64,000 nucleotides of DNA, taken from contig NZ_ML058615.1 of assembly GCF_003635165.1 (NCBI RefSeq), positions 124,001 through 188,000 of the forward strand, in the 5' to 3' direction. The position numbers were made by a program, and so were the translations under genes. The stretch comes from Burkholderia sp. Nafp2/4-1b (GTDB lineage: Bacteria > Pseudomonadota > Gammaproteobacteria > Burkholderiales > Burkholderiaceae). Below the pieces are notes generated by a model. It did no database searches and was not told where the DNA came from. It was given only the letters and a program-made list of their open reading frames with translations. Shown here piece by piece: positions 1 through 8,295 of the stretch (its first letter is position 1; the number at the start of each line of letters is the position of its first letter).

Positions 1-302
1 AAGACGAGCCGATCCAGTTCGAGGATCGCTACGTCAATCCGGCGTTGTTTCCCGCCTATCTGGAGCAGGATTTCTCGATCGAGACGCCGAACCACTACAT
101 GGTGCGGCTCGCGCCGATCCAGCGCGCGGAATTCCGGATCTATGCGGAGAAACCCAATGCGCAGGTGCGCCGGCATCTCGTGATGGAAATCGGCGAACCG
201 TGCCTGGTGCTGAGACGTCGCACCTGGGTTGGCGAGCACGTCGCCACGTCGGTCCGGCTGTGGCATCCGGCGTCGCGGTTTCATCTGGCGGGGAAGATGT
301 AG
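1..302 (+). CDS. hutC: HutC-like GntR/UTRA transcriptional repressor, C-terminal fragment
   Basis: The reading frame is open from base 3 to the TAG at 300-302, and the 5' part lies outside the window. About 99 residues remain, all from the UTRA ligand-binding domain. Recognisable pieces are FEDRYVNPALFP, the TPNHYM segment and GEPCLVLRRRTW followed by LWHPASRF, the order seen at the end of histidine-utilisation repressors (HutC), which sense urocanate and repress hut operons. Being only the effector domain, it says nothing about the operator. It could instead be a HutC paralogue controlling another pathway. No hut gene is visible to the right, so any hut operon would have to lie to the left. 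Confidence 0.65.
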   Translation, partial: DEPIQFEDRYVNPALFPAYLEQDFSIETPNHYMVRLAPIQRAEFRIYAEKPNAQVRRHLVMEIGEPCLVLRRRTWVGEHVATSVRLWHPASRFHLAGKM

Positions 303-393
303 CACGGGATGCAGCACAGGCGAACGGGAAGGCCGTGGTGCGCATCGATGCATGCATCTTTTCGCAATGGCGCCTTCCCGCGTGCGCCGCGCA

Positions 394-1833
394 TCAGCGA
401 TTGAGTTCCTCGAGCCGCATACCGTTGGTGCGCGGGCCGAACACGCCGATCACCAGCGCCACCAGCAGCATGAAGATCGTGATCCCGGTGAACACGCCGG
501 GCACGCCGAAGTCCTTCAGCAGCGCGGCGATGACGAAGCCCGACGTCATCGCGCCGACGCGGCTCGCCGAATACACGATGCCGCTCGCACGGGAGCGCAC
601 TTCGGTCGGGAACAGCTCGCACTGGTAGGCGTGAAACGACACGGAGATCGTCTGCCCGGCGAGGCTGATCAGCACGCCGAGCACGATGAGCGGCACCACG
701 GCCTTCATCTGGCCGAACGCGAGCCCGCAGACGATCACGGCGAGCGCACCGCCGACGATCAGATGCTTGCGCTGGACGCGGTCCGCATAGAGGATCGCGA
801 GCAGCGGCCCCGCCGGCATCGCGAACGCGATGATGAACGCGTACAGCAGGCTCTTCGTAACGGTGATGCCCTGGCCGATCAAGAGCGTCGGAACCCAGTT
901 CGCGAATCCGTAGTAGCCGATCGCCTGGCAGAAGTTGAACGCGATCAGCATCAGCAGGCGCGAACGATAGGGCGCGCGCCAGAGCGTCGCGAAGGCCGCG
1001 CGCGGCACGTCGGGCGGCGCGACCGCATCGACCACCGGCGGCAGAGGTGCGCCCGACTGGCGCGCGACGATCGCTTCCATCTCGCTGACGATCCGCTCGC
1101 TCTTCTCGATGTCGCCGCGTGCAGCCAACCAGCGCGGGCTTTCCGGCACCGCGCGGCGAATGAACCAGACGATCACGGCGCCGGCCGAACCGGCCAGCAC
1201 GACGATGCGCCAGCCGTCGAGCCCGAACACCGTCTGCGGCACGAGCCACCACGACAGGAGCGCGGCAACCGGTGCGGCCGCGAACATCACGACCTGGTTG
1301 AACGCCATCGCGCGGCCGCGCATGTGTTGCGGCACCAGCTCGGTCACGTAGGTATCGATCGTGATGATTTCCAGGCCGACGCCGATGCCGGTGATGAAGC
1401 GCCACAGCAGCACGCCGTCCGGCGTCGTCTGGAACGCCATGATGGCCGAGCCGACCGAGTACCACAGCAGCGAGAACGTGAACACGGCGCGGCGTCCGTA
1501 GCGGTCGGGCATCCAGCCGCAGCCGAACGTGCCGACGAACAGCCCGGCGAACGTTGCCGCGATGAAGGCGGCGATCCCGGTGAAGCCGAAGAACGCTTGC
1601 GTGGTGGTCTGCAGCAGCCCGCTCTTCGTCATGCCCGGCGCGATATAGCCGGTGAAGATCAGGTCATAGACCTCGAAGAAGCCGCCGAGCGAGATGAGCA
1701 GCACGAGCATCCACAGATGCCGGGTGGCCGGAAGCCGGTCCATGCGCGCGGAGATTGCGGCGCCAACGTTGACGCCGGCGCGGGCAGCGGGCGTGTCGAG
1801 CGCGGCGCTGCGCGCGGTGAGGGTCTGCTGCAT
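394..1833 (-). CDS. MFS transporter, probably organic-acid uptake
   Basis: A 479-residue integral membrane protein with about 12 hydrophobic segments. It has the MFS loop signature (GWMPDRYGRRAVF) between segments 2 and 3 and RGRAMAFNQ in the segment 4-5 region, typical of the sugar/organic-acid symporter branch. The frame extends 25 codons further upstream, but the ATG at 1833 is preceded by AGGAGACAGAC, a good ribosome-binding site, so I start there. It is the third gene of a minus-strand run behind an HMG-CoA-lyase-like gene and a CoA-transferase gene (135-bp gap), so it probably imports the branched dicarboxylate those enzymes use. The substrate itself cannot be read from the sequence. 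Confidence 0.85.
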   Translation of the reverse strand: MQQTLTARSAALDTPAARAGVNVGAAISARMDRLPATRHLWMLVLLISLGGFFEVYDLIFTGYIAPGMTKSGLLQTTTQAFFGFTGIAAFIAATFAGLFVGTFGCGWMPDRYGRRAVFTFSLLWYSVGSAIMAFQTTPDGVLLWRFITGIGVGLEIITIDTYVTELVPQHMRGRAMAFNQVVMFAAAPVAALLSWWLVPQTVFGLDGWRIVVLAGSAGAVIVWFIRRAVPESPRWLAARGDIEKSERIVSEMEAIVARQSGAPLPPVVDAVAPPDVPRAAFATLWRAPYRSRLLMLIAFNFCQAIGYYGFANWVPTLLIGQGITVTKSLLYAFIIAFAMPAGPLLAILYADRVQRKHLIVGGALAVIVCGLAFGQMKAVVPLIVLGVLISLAGQTISVSFHAYQCELFPTEVRSRASGIVYSASRVGAMTSGFVIAALLKDFGVPGVFTGITIFMLLVALVIGVFGPRTNGMRLEELNR

Positions 1834-1968
1834 GTCTGTCTCCTGACATTTTGCATCGGCGGCGTTTTTTATCGATGTGCCGGCCGTGACGAAGGTAGAT
1901 GCGCGCACGTCGCTCGTGCGCCGGTTCGGCTGCTCGCTACGGTGGGCCGAGCGCGTGCGAAAGCACGC

Positions 1969-3120
1969 TCATGCGATCGCCCTGCGCTTCAGGCGCGACA
2001 GCACCTCCTGCGTATGCTCGCCGACGCGTGCGAGCGCCTGGCGCACGCCGGGGCGCCGTCCGCCCATCGTGATCGGCAGCAACACGACCTCGGTCGTGCC
2101 GCCGTCGTCGGTCTGCATCGGCACCAGGCCGCCGCTCGCCTTCAGATGCGGGTCGTCGAGCAGTTGCTCCGGACGCGCGATCGGTGCGTACGGAATGCCG
2201 GCCGCTTCGAGCCTCGCCGACAGTTCGTCAGCGCGATGGTGTTTCAGGATCGCGCCGAGCCGCTCAAGCAACTGCGGACGCACCGCGACGCGCGACGCGT
2301 TGGTCGCGAAGTCCGGTTCGGCCGCGAGTTCGGGGCAATCGAGCACGTCGCACAGCGTGATGAACTGCTTGTCGCTCACCGCGCCGATGAAAAGCTGTTC
2401 GCCGTCGGCCAGCGTGAACACGTCGTAGACGCTCCACGCCGACACGCGCGCGGGCATCGGCGGCGGCGCCTCACCGGTCATCGCGTACTGCTGCATGTGT
2501 TGCGCGCACAAAAACACGCAGTTCTCGAACAGCGCGCTCTGGACTTCCTGGCCGAGACCCGTACGTTCGCGCTCGCGCAGCGCGGCGAGCACGCCGATCG
2601 CGCCGAACATGCCGCCCATGATGTCGTTGACCGACGTGCCGGCGCGCAGCGGACGGCCGACCGGCCCCGTCATGTACGACAGCCCGCCCATCATCTGCAC
2701 CACTTCGTCGAGCGCGAGGCGCTTGTCGTACGGGCCGGGCAGGAAGCCCTTGTGCGATACGTAGACGAGTTTCGGGTACTGCTTCGACAGCGTCGCGTAG
2801 TCGAGGCCGAGCTTCGTCATCAGGCCGGGGCGGAAATTTTCGAGCATCACGTCGCAGGTGCCGATCAGTTCGACCGCCGCTTCGTTGCCTTCCGGCGAAT
2901 TGATGTCGAGCACGACGCTCTTCTTGTTGCGATTGAACGACCGGAAGAAGCCGATGCCGAGGCCGGGCAGGTTGCGGGTCTTGTCGCCGCCCGGCGGTTC
3001 GATCTTGATCACTTCGGCGCCGAGATCGGCGAGGATCATCCCGCAGATCGGCCCCATCACCATGTGCGTGAATTCGATGACGCGAACGCCGTCGAGAGGG
3101 AGTCGGGTGTCGTGGTTCAT
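1969..3120 (-). CDS. CaiB/BaiF family (class III) CoA-transferase
   Basis: A 383-residue enzyme that would move CoA from a donor thioester such as succinyl-CoA onto a carboxylic acid. The family features are present: VIEFTHMVMGPICG near the N terminus, LADLGAEVIKIEPP at about 31-43, NRNKKSVVLD at 63-72, and the catalytic aspartate in GTSVND (Asp166). The frame is open far upstream, but the ATG at 3120 gives the standard N terminus and sits 7 bp after the stop of the lyase gene. Paired with an HMG-CoA-lyase-like enzyme it most plausibly activates a 3-hydroxy-3-methylglutarate-like or citramalate-like acid before cleavage. That substrate is an inference from gene order. Confidence 0.88.
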   Translation of the reverse strand: MNHDTRLPLDGVRVIEFTHMVMGPICGMILADLGAEVIKIEPPGGDKTRNLPGLGIGFFRSFNRNKKSVVLDINSPEGNEAAVELIGTCDVMLENFRPGLMTKLGLDYATLSKQYPKLVYVSHKGFLPGPYDKRLALDEVVQMMGGLSYMTGPVGRPLRAGTSVNDIMGGMFGAIGVLAALRERERTGLGQEVQSALFENCVFLCAQHMQQYAMTGEAPPPMPARVSAWSVYDVFTLADGEQLFIGAVSDKQFITLCDVLDCPELAAEPDFATNASRVAVRPQLLERLGAILKHHRADELSARLEAAGIPYAPIARPEQLLDDPHLKASGGLVPMQTDDGGTTEVVLLPITMGGRRPGVRQALARVGEHTQEVLSRLKRRAIA

Positions 3121-3127
3121 GATCGTC

Positions 3128-4069
3128 TCAGTCGGTCGTGACAGTCGCGGCGGCGTGGGTGTTGGGCAGGCCGGCACGCCAGAGCGCACCGTGCAGCGTC
3201 TCGCCGTCGAGCCAGCCGGCCACCTTCGCGCGCAATTCGAGCAGCGCGGCGATGTCGATGCCGGTTTCGATGCCCATGTCGGCGAGCATGAATGCCAGGT
3301 CTTCGCTCGATGCGTTGCCGCTCGCGCCTGGCGCATGCGGACAGCCGCCGATACCGGCCAGCGTCGCGTCGAAGCGCGTGACGCCCGCTTCGAGCGCCGC
3401 ATAGACGTTCGCGAGCGCGAGCCCGCGCGTGTCGTGAAAATGACCGCACCAGAAGCGCGTGCCGGCGATCTCGAGCGCCTTGTCGAACAATTCGCGCACG
3501 GCGGCCGGGCCCGCATAGCCGACGGTATCGGCGAGGCTCACGCGATCGGCGCCCGCATCGAGCAGCGCCTGCATGCAGCGCAGCACCTCCGACGGCTCGA
3601 CGCGGCCCTGGATCGTGCAGCCGAACGCGGTGCCGATCCCGCCTTCGATCAGCGCTTTCGACCCGGCCGCGTCGCGCGCGGCGCGAATGCGGGCGACTTC
3701 GGCGACGACTTCGTCGGGCGTCTTGCGCAGGTTCGCGAGACTGTGTGCGCGGCTCGCCGACAGCGGCACGAGGATCAGGTCGGCACCCATCTCAAGCGCG
3801 CGCTCGGCGCCCTTCAGATTCGGTACCAGCACCGAAACGCGCAGGCCGGGCAGCGTCTTCGCGTACGTGACCAGTTCGGCCGTATCGGCGAGTTGCGGCA
3901 GCAGCCGCGCCGGCACGAACGAGCCGACCTCGATCTCGCGCTGGCCGGCGGCGTGCGCGTCGCGGATCCATTCGAGCTTGCGTTCCGTCGGAACAATGCG
4001 CTGGATGCTTTGCAGTCCGTCGCGCAAGCCGACTTCGCGAACGACCACGTGCTGGGGGAACGAGGGCAA
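3128..4069 (-). CDS. Hydroxymethylglutaryl-CoA lyase-like enzyme
   Basis: A 313-residue TIM-barrel lyase of the HMG-CoA lyase/DRE family. It shows REVGLRDGLQ (Arg16-Asp17), the metal-binding HFHDTRG around His210-His212, and the signature loop GIGGCPHAPGASGN with the catalytic cysteine at about 243. Such enzymes split 3-hydroxy-3-methylglutaryl-CoA into acetyl-CoA and acetoacetate; relatives cleave citramalyl-CoA-like thioesters. The start is a TTG at 4069 preceded by GGAGACAGCCCC; the ATG at 4083 is out of frame. It is first in a three-gene operon and divergent from a LysR gene, which supports substrate-induced expression. Confidence 0.88.
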   Translation of the reverse strand: MPSFPQHVVVREVGLRDGLQSIQRIVPTERKLEWIRDAHAAGQREIEVGSFVPARLLPQLADTAELVTYAKTLPGLRVSVLVPNLKGAERALEMGADLILVPLSASRAHSLANLRKTPDEVVAEVARIRAARDAAGSKALIEGGIGTAFGCTIQGRVEPSEVLRCMQALLDAGADRVSLADTVGYAGPAAVRELFDKALEIAGTRFWCGHFHDTRGLALANVYAALEAGVTRFDATLAGIGGCPHAPGASGNASSEDLAFMLADMGIETGIDIAALLELRAKVAGWLDGETLHGALWRAGLPNTHAAATVTTD

Positions 4070-4123
4070 GGGGCTGTCTCCATGTGCTTGGCCGGTCGTG
4101 GATGCGCCGGCGTTGTGCTAACT

Positions 4124-4191
4124 TTAGACATTCCTGTTGAACATTAAAGCGGTATTTCGGAACCGTCATGCTTCCGAACCGGAATGTCTAA
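4124..4191. promoter_or_regulatory. Long inverted repeat in the LysR/lyase divergent promoter
   Basis: The 137-bp gap between the lyase and LysR genes contains perfect 11-bp arms, TTAGACATTCC at 4124-4134 and GGAATGTCTAA at 4181-4191, with centres 57 bp apart. Between them is a second repeat, TTCGGAA-N9-TTCCGAA, at 4156-4178. This layout fits LysR-type recognition and activation sites serving both directions. Assignment to the adjacent LysR protein is an inference. Confidence 0.55.
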
Positions 4192-4206
4192 GCCTGGAGA
4201 CGGCGA

Positions 4207-5124
4207 ATGCGCGACATCGACCTGAAGACGCTGCGGTTGCTGGTGGCCGTATGCGATCACCGCAACATCGCGCGGGCAGCGGAGGAAGCGCATATCGAAC
4301 CGTCCGCCATCAGCAAGCGCATCGCGCAACTCGAGAGCGATCTCGGCGTGCCGCTGCTCACGCGTTCGCGACGCGGCGTCGAACCGACGGCCGCCTGCAA
4401 TGCGCTGCTCGAGCATGCGCGCAGCATGCTGTTCACGATGGAGCGCATCGCGAGCGACATCGCCGCGTTCGGCGGCGGGCTGAAGGGGCACGTCAGCATT
4501 TGCGCGTCTGCTTCCGCGATCGCGGAAGCGTTGCTCGACGACATTTCATCGTTCATGCGCGAGCCGGCCAACGAGAACATCCGCGTCGACGTGGAAGAGC
4601 GGCTGTCGTCCGAGCTCGTGCGGCAGTTGCGCGAAGGCGCGGCGAGCGTGGGCGTGTGCTGGGACAGCGTCGACCTGCAGGGCTTGCAGCACCGGCCGTA
4701 TCGACAGGATCGGCTGGCGCTGGCCGTGCATCGCGATCATCCGCTCGCGAACGAGGCATCGTTGCGCTTCGAGCAGACGCTCGGCTACGAGCACGTCGGC
4801 CTGCTGCCGTCGACGGCCGTGCACACGATGCTGCAGCGCGCGGCGGCCGGCGCGGGCAAGACGGTGTCGTACCGCGTGATCGTGTCGAGTTTCGATGCCG
4901 CGTTTCGCGTGGTCGCGTCGGGCCTCGGCATCAGCGTCGTGCCCGTCGAAGTGGCCGAGACGTACCGGCCGGTACTCGGCATCAAGGTAGTGCCGCTCAC
5001 CGATGCGTGGGCGAAGCGCCGGTTCGTCGTGTGTTTCCGGCGCTTCGACGCGCTGCAGCCCGCCGCGCAGCGGTTGGTCGATTATCTTGCGAGCCGGGCG
5101 GAGGAGGTGGAGGAAGGAGCGTGA
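4207..5124 (+). CDS. LysR-family regulator of the lyase/CoA-transferase operon
   Basis: A 305-residue LysR-type regulator. The N-terminal winged helix is clear (RAAEEAHIEPSAISKRI at about 22-38, then LESDLGVPLLTRSRRG), followed by a LysR substrate-binding domain with two alpha/beta lobes. The start ATG at 4207 follows GGAGACGGCGA. It is transcribed divergently from the lyase operon across a 137-bp region with a striking inverted repeat. By the usual LysR arrangement it would control that operon and itself. The inducer is unknown, presumably the acid or CoA ester handled by the operon. Confidence 0.88.
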   Translation: MRDIDLKTLRLLVAVCDHRNIARAAEEAHIEPSAISKRIAQLESDLGVPLLTRSRRGVEPTAACNALLEHARSMLFTMERIASDIAAFGGGLKGHVSICASASAIAEALLDDISSFMREPANENIRVDVEERLSSELVRQLREGAASVGVCWDSVDLQGLQHRPYRQDRLALAVHRDHPLANEASLRFEQTLGYEHVGLLPSTAVHTMLQRAAAGAGKTVSYRVIVSSFDAAFRVVASGLGISVVPVEVAETYRPVLGIKVVPLTDAWAKRRFVVCFRRFDALQPAAQRLVDYLASRAEEVEEGA

Positions 5125-5187
5125 GAGGGCGGCAGCGGCTCCGTAGCCGACCGATGAGCATGAACGCCCCCTGCGAAACGCTCCGCG

Positions 5188-6369
5188 TCACGCACCGAGC
5201 AGCCCGCGCGCGGCCAGATTCGCATACAGCGCGCGCACGCCGAAGGTCCACGGCGCGATCTCGGTGCACAGCCGCACGGTGTTGACGAGTGCGCCAAGCG
5301 TGGGCGTGGAGATGGTCACGCGGTCGCCGAGGTGATGAGTGAAGCCGCCGCCCGGCGCATCGCGATCCTGGATCGGCGAGAACATCGTCCCCAGGAACAG
5401 CATGAAGCCGTCCGGGTACTGATGGTGCGTGCCGCACGTCTGCGCGACAAGGTCGGCCGGGTCCCGACTGATCTCGCGCATGTGGCTGATGCCGTCGAGG
5501 ACAAAGCCGTCATCCGCGCCTTCGACGCGCAGCGATACGCTCGCGTGCCGCACGCTGTCCAGTGTGAAACCGCCGCCGAACAACCGCACGAACGGGCCGA
5601 TCGCGCACGAGCCGTTGTTGTCCTTGCACTTGCCGAGCAGCAACGCCGAGCGGCCTTCGATGTCGCGCAGGTTCACGTCGTTGCCGAGCGCCGCGCCGAC
5701 CGGCGTGCCGGCGCTGCTGACCGCCAGCACGATCTCCGGTTCCGGGTTGTTCCAGACCGACGCCGGCAGCAGACCGACGTCCGCGCCGAAGCCCACCGCG
5801 GACATCGGCTGCGATTTCGAGAACACCTCGGCATCGGGGCCGATGCCGACTTCCATGTATTGCGACCACGCGCCGCGGCGTTCGAGTTCCGCCTTCAGAC
5901 GCATCGCGGCTTCCGAACCGGGAACGATCTTCGACAGGTCGGTGCCGATGGTCGCGGCGATCGTTTCGCGCACGTTCCGCGCCTTGGCCGGATCGCCGCC
6001 GGCCTGTTCCTCGATCACGCGTTCGATCAGGCTGACCGCAAACGTGACGCCGCACGCCTTGATGGCCTGCACGTCGCACGGCGCGAGCAGATGCGTGGCG
6101 CCGGACGTGCCGTCGAGCGCCGCCTGCAGCAGCGGCTCGACGCGGCCCAGCGATTCGCCGGGGGCGGCACGAGCGATATCGACCGCGTCGGGGCGGTCAA
6201 ACAGATCCGCGGTGGTGGGCACGACGCGCGTGATGTCGAACAGTTCGCCGCCGCGCACGGCGACGACGCTCGGGCCCGCGTGGGCGCCATCGTGCCGCCA
6301 GACGCGGCCGATCAGCAGTGCGTCGGCGAGGTCGTGCGGCAGGCAGTCGGAAACGGAGAGATTTCGCAT
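5188..6369 (-). CDS. xylX: XylX-like 2-keto-3-deoxy-aldonate dehydratase (FAH superfamily)
   Basis: A 393-residue FAH-superfamily protein. Its length and the motif WNNPEPEIVL, which carries the two acidic metal ligands, followed by GNDVNLRD match Caulobacter-type XylX. XylX dehydrates 2-keto-3-deoxy-D-xylonate to alpha-ketoglutarate semialdehyde in the oxidative pentose (Weimberg) route. The open frame continues upstream, but the ATG at 6369 gives the family N terminus and lies 32 bp after the stop of the xylD-like gene, so the two form an operon. The exact sugar acid (xylonate, arabinonate or a relative) cannot be decided by eye. No semialdehyde dehydrogenase is next to it. Confidence 0.75.
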   Translation of the reverse strand: MRNLSVSDCLPHDLADALLIGRVWRHDGAHAGPSVVAVRGGELFDITRVVPTTADLFDRPDAVDIARAAPGESLGRVEPLLQAALDGTSGATHLLAPCDVQAIKACGVTFAVSLIERVIEEQAGGDPAKARNVRETIAATIGTDLSKIVPGSEAAMRLKAELERRGAWSQYMEVGIGPDAEVFSKSQPMSAVGFGADVGLLPASVWNNPEPEIVLAVSSAGTPVGAALGNDVNLRDIEGRSALLLGKCKDNNGSCAIGPFVRLFGGGFTLDSVRHASVSLRVEGADDGFVLDGISHMREISRDPADLVAQTCGTHHQYPDGFMLFLGTMFSPIQDRDAPGGGFTHHLGDRVTISTPTLGALVNTVRLCTEIAPWTFGVRALYANLAARGLLGA

Positions 6370-6401
6370 GGTCGGCTCGGCAAGATCGTGGAGCGGTTGG
6401 G

Positions 6402-8183
6402 TCAGTGCGAGTGGCGCGGGTTGCCGCGCTGCTCGATCACCTTCAGGTACAGCGTGGCTGGTTCGAGACAACCGCCGGTGGACAACTGGCCGACGAACCG
6501 GCGATAGAGCTCCTGCCACGGCGTTTGCGCCTGGGGCACGGCGAAGCTTGCAGTCTCGCGGCGGCGCGCGAGTTCGTCTTCATCGACGAGCACGTCGACG
6601 CTGCGGCGATTCAGGTCGACGCGGATGCGGTCGTTCGTGCGTAGTAGCGCGAGGCCGCCGCCCACCGCGGCTTCCGGCGACACGTTCAGGATCGACGGGC
6701 TGGCCGACGTGCCGCTCTGGCGTCCGTCGCCCAGGCACGGCAGCGACGTCACGCCACGCTTCACCAGCTCGGCAGGCGGCGCCATGTTGACCACTTCCGA
6801 ACTGCCCGGGTAGCCGACCGTGCCGCAGCCGCGGATCACCAGGATGCAGCGTTCGTCGATTTGCAGCGCGGGATCGTTGATGCGGGCATGGTAGTCCTCG
6901 GGGCCGTCGAACACGATCGCGCGTGCGTCGAACGTATTCTCCGCACCGGGGTCGGCGAGGTAGGTCCGGCGAAAGGCTTCCCCGACCACCGACATCTTCA
7001 TGATGGCGCTGTCGAAGAAGTTGCCCGACAGCACCATGAAGCCTGCGCCATGCTTGAGCGGCTCGTCGGGCGTGCGAATCACGTCGCGATCGGCGTCCGG
7101 CGCGGCGTCGGCAATCTCGCCGATCGCGCGGCCGGACACGGTCACGCAGTCGCGCCGCAGCAGGCCGGCCGCATCGAGCTGGCGCAGCACCGCGGGCACG
7201 CCACCGGCGCGGTGGAAGCTTTCCCCGAGGTATTCGCCGGCCGGCATGCAATTGACGAGCAGCGGCACGGATTCACCCAAACGCTGCCAGTCGTCGAGAC
7301 TCAGTTCGACGCCCATGTGGCGTGCAATCGCGATCAGGTGCGGAGGGCAGTTCGTCGATGCGCCGAGCGCGGACGCGACGACGATCGCGTTCTCGAATGC
7401 CGCGCGCGTCATGATCTTCGATGGGCGCACGTCTTCGCGAACCAGCGCGACCGCACGCTTGCCGGTCGCATACGCCATCTGGCCTCGCTCGCGGTACGCG
7501 GCCGGAATGCTCGCGCAGCCCGGCAGCGACATGCCGAGCGCCTCGGCCAGGCTGTTCATCGACAGCGCCGTGCCCATGGTATTGCAGTGGCCGATCGACG
7601 GCGACGAGGCCGTGGTCAGCTGCATGAAGCCCTCGTAGTCGATCTCTCCGGCGGCCAGCAAGTTGCGGGCATGCCAGATCACCGTGCCCGAACCGACACG
7701 CTTGCCCTCGTGCCAGCCGTCGAGCATCGGCCCGCCCGACAGCACGATGGCGGGCATGTCGACCGTGGCCGCGGCCATCAGGCACGCGGGCGTGGTCTTG
7801 TCGCAGCCGGTCGTGAGCACCACACCGTCCAGCGGAAAGCCGTGCAGCACTTCCACCAGGCCCAGGTATGCGAGATTGCGGTCGAGCGCGGCCGTGGGCC
7901 GGCGGCTCTGCTCGGCCAGCGGATGCACGGGGAACTCCATCGGAATACCGCCCGCGTCGCGGATGCCGGCCTTGGTGCGCTCGGCCAGTTCGATGTGATG
8001 GCGGTTGCACGGCGCGAGATCACTACCAGTCTGCGCGATGCCGATGATGGGGCGCCCGGACTGCAGTTCTTCGCGCGTCAGGCCGTAGTTCATGAAGCGC
8101 TCGACATAGAGCGCGGTCATGTCGGCATGCGCGGGATCGTCGAACCATTCCTGACTGCGCAGGCGGCGAGCGGGGTGTGACAT
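6402..8183 (-). CDS. xylD: XylD-like aldonate dehydratase (IlvD/Edd family)
   Basis: A 593-residue IlvD/Edd-family dehydratase, closest by eye to Caulobacter D-xylonate dehydratase across its whole length (RSQEWFDDP, RFMNYGLT, GIAQTGSDLAPCNRHH). The three [2Fe-2S] cysteines are present at 59 (APCNRHH), 127 (TTGCDKTTPA) and 200 (GHCNTMGT). It would dehydrate a C5 or C6 aldonate to the 2-keto-3-deoxy acid used by the downstream XylX-like enzyme. The start ATG at 8183 is chosen because it gives the family N terminus (MSHPARRLRS). A GntR/IdnR-like operator lies 47 bp upstream. L-arabonate dehydratases are the main alternative. Confidence 0.78.
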   Translation of the reverse strand: MSHPARRLRSQEWFDDPAHADMTALYVERFMNYGLTREELQSGRPIIGIAQTGSDLAPCNRHHIELAERTKAGIRDAGGIPMEFPVHPLAEQSRRPTAALDRNLAYLGLVEVLHGFPLDGVVLTTGCDKTTPACLMAAATVDMPAIVLSGGPMLDGWHEGKRVGSGTVIWHARNLLAAGEIDYEGFMQLTTASSPSIGHCNTMGTALSMNSLAEALGMSLPGCASIPAAYRERGQMAYATGKRAVALVREDVRPSKIMTRAAFENAIVVASALGASTNCPPHLIAIARHMGVELSLDDWQRLGESVPLLVNCMPAGEYLGESFHRAGGVPAVLRQLDAAGLLRRDCVTVSGRAIGEIADAAPDADRDVIRTPDEPLKHGAGFMVLSGNFFDSAIMKMSVVGEAFRRTYLADPGAENTFDARAIVFDGPEDYHARINDPALQIDERCILVIRGCGTVGYPGSSEVVNMAPPAELVKRGVTSLPCLGDGRQSGTSASPSILNVSPEAAVGGGLALLRTNDRIRVDLNRRSVDVLVDEDELARRRETASFAVPQAQTPWQELYRRFVGQLSTGGCLEPATLYLKVIEQRGNPRHSH

Positions 8184-8229
8184 GGCGGGCTGTCTCCGAA
8201 TGGGGCCGTAGCCGTTTTTTCGTGCCGGA

Positions 8230-8245
8230 TAGTTACCGGTAACAT
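8230..8245. promoter_or_regulatory. GntR/IdnR-type LacI-family operator upstream of xylD
   Basis: TAGTTACCGGTAACAT matches 14 of 16 positions of the palindrome ATGTTACCGGTAACAT, the known operator form of the E. coli gluconate regulators GntR and IdnR. It sits 47 bp before the xylD start and just past the 3' end of the lacI-type gene. The neighbouring LacI-family protein is the likely binder. Confidence 0.75.
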
Positions 8246-8295
8246 TCGAGCTGATGTTAGCACGGGGATTTCGCGTTGAGGAAGGGCCCGGTCGC

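Noticed and set aside
229..3141. A 970-codon open frame on the plus strand opposite the MFS and CoA-transferase genes
   Set aside because: It has no recognisable domain, is extremely rich in Arg, His and Ala, and mirrors the codon bias of genuine genes on the other strand, a usual GC-rich artefact.
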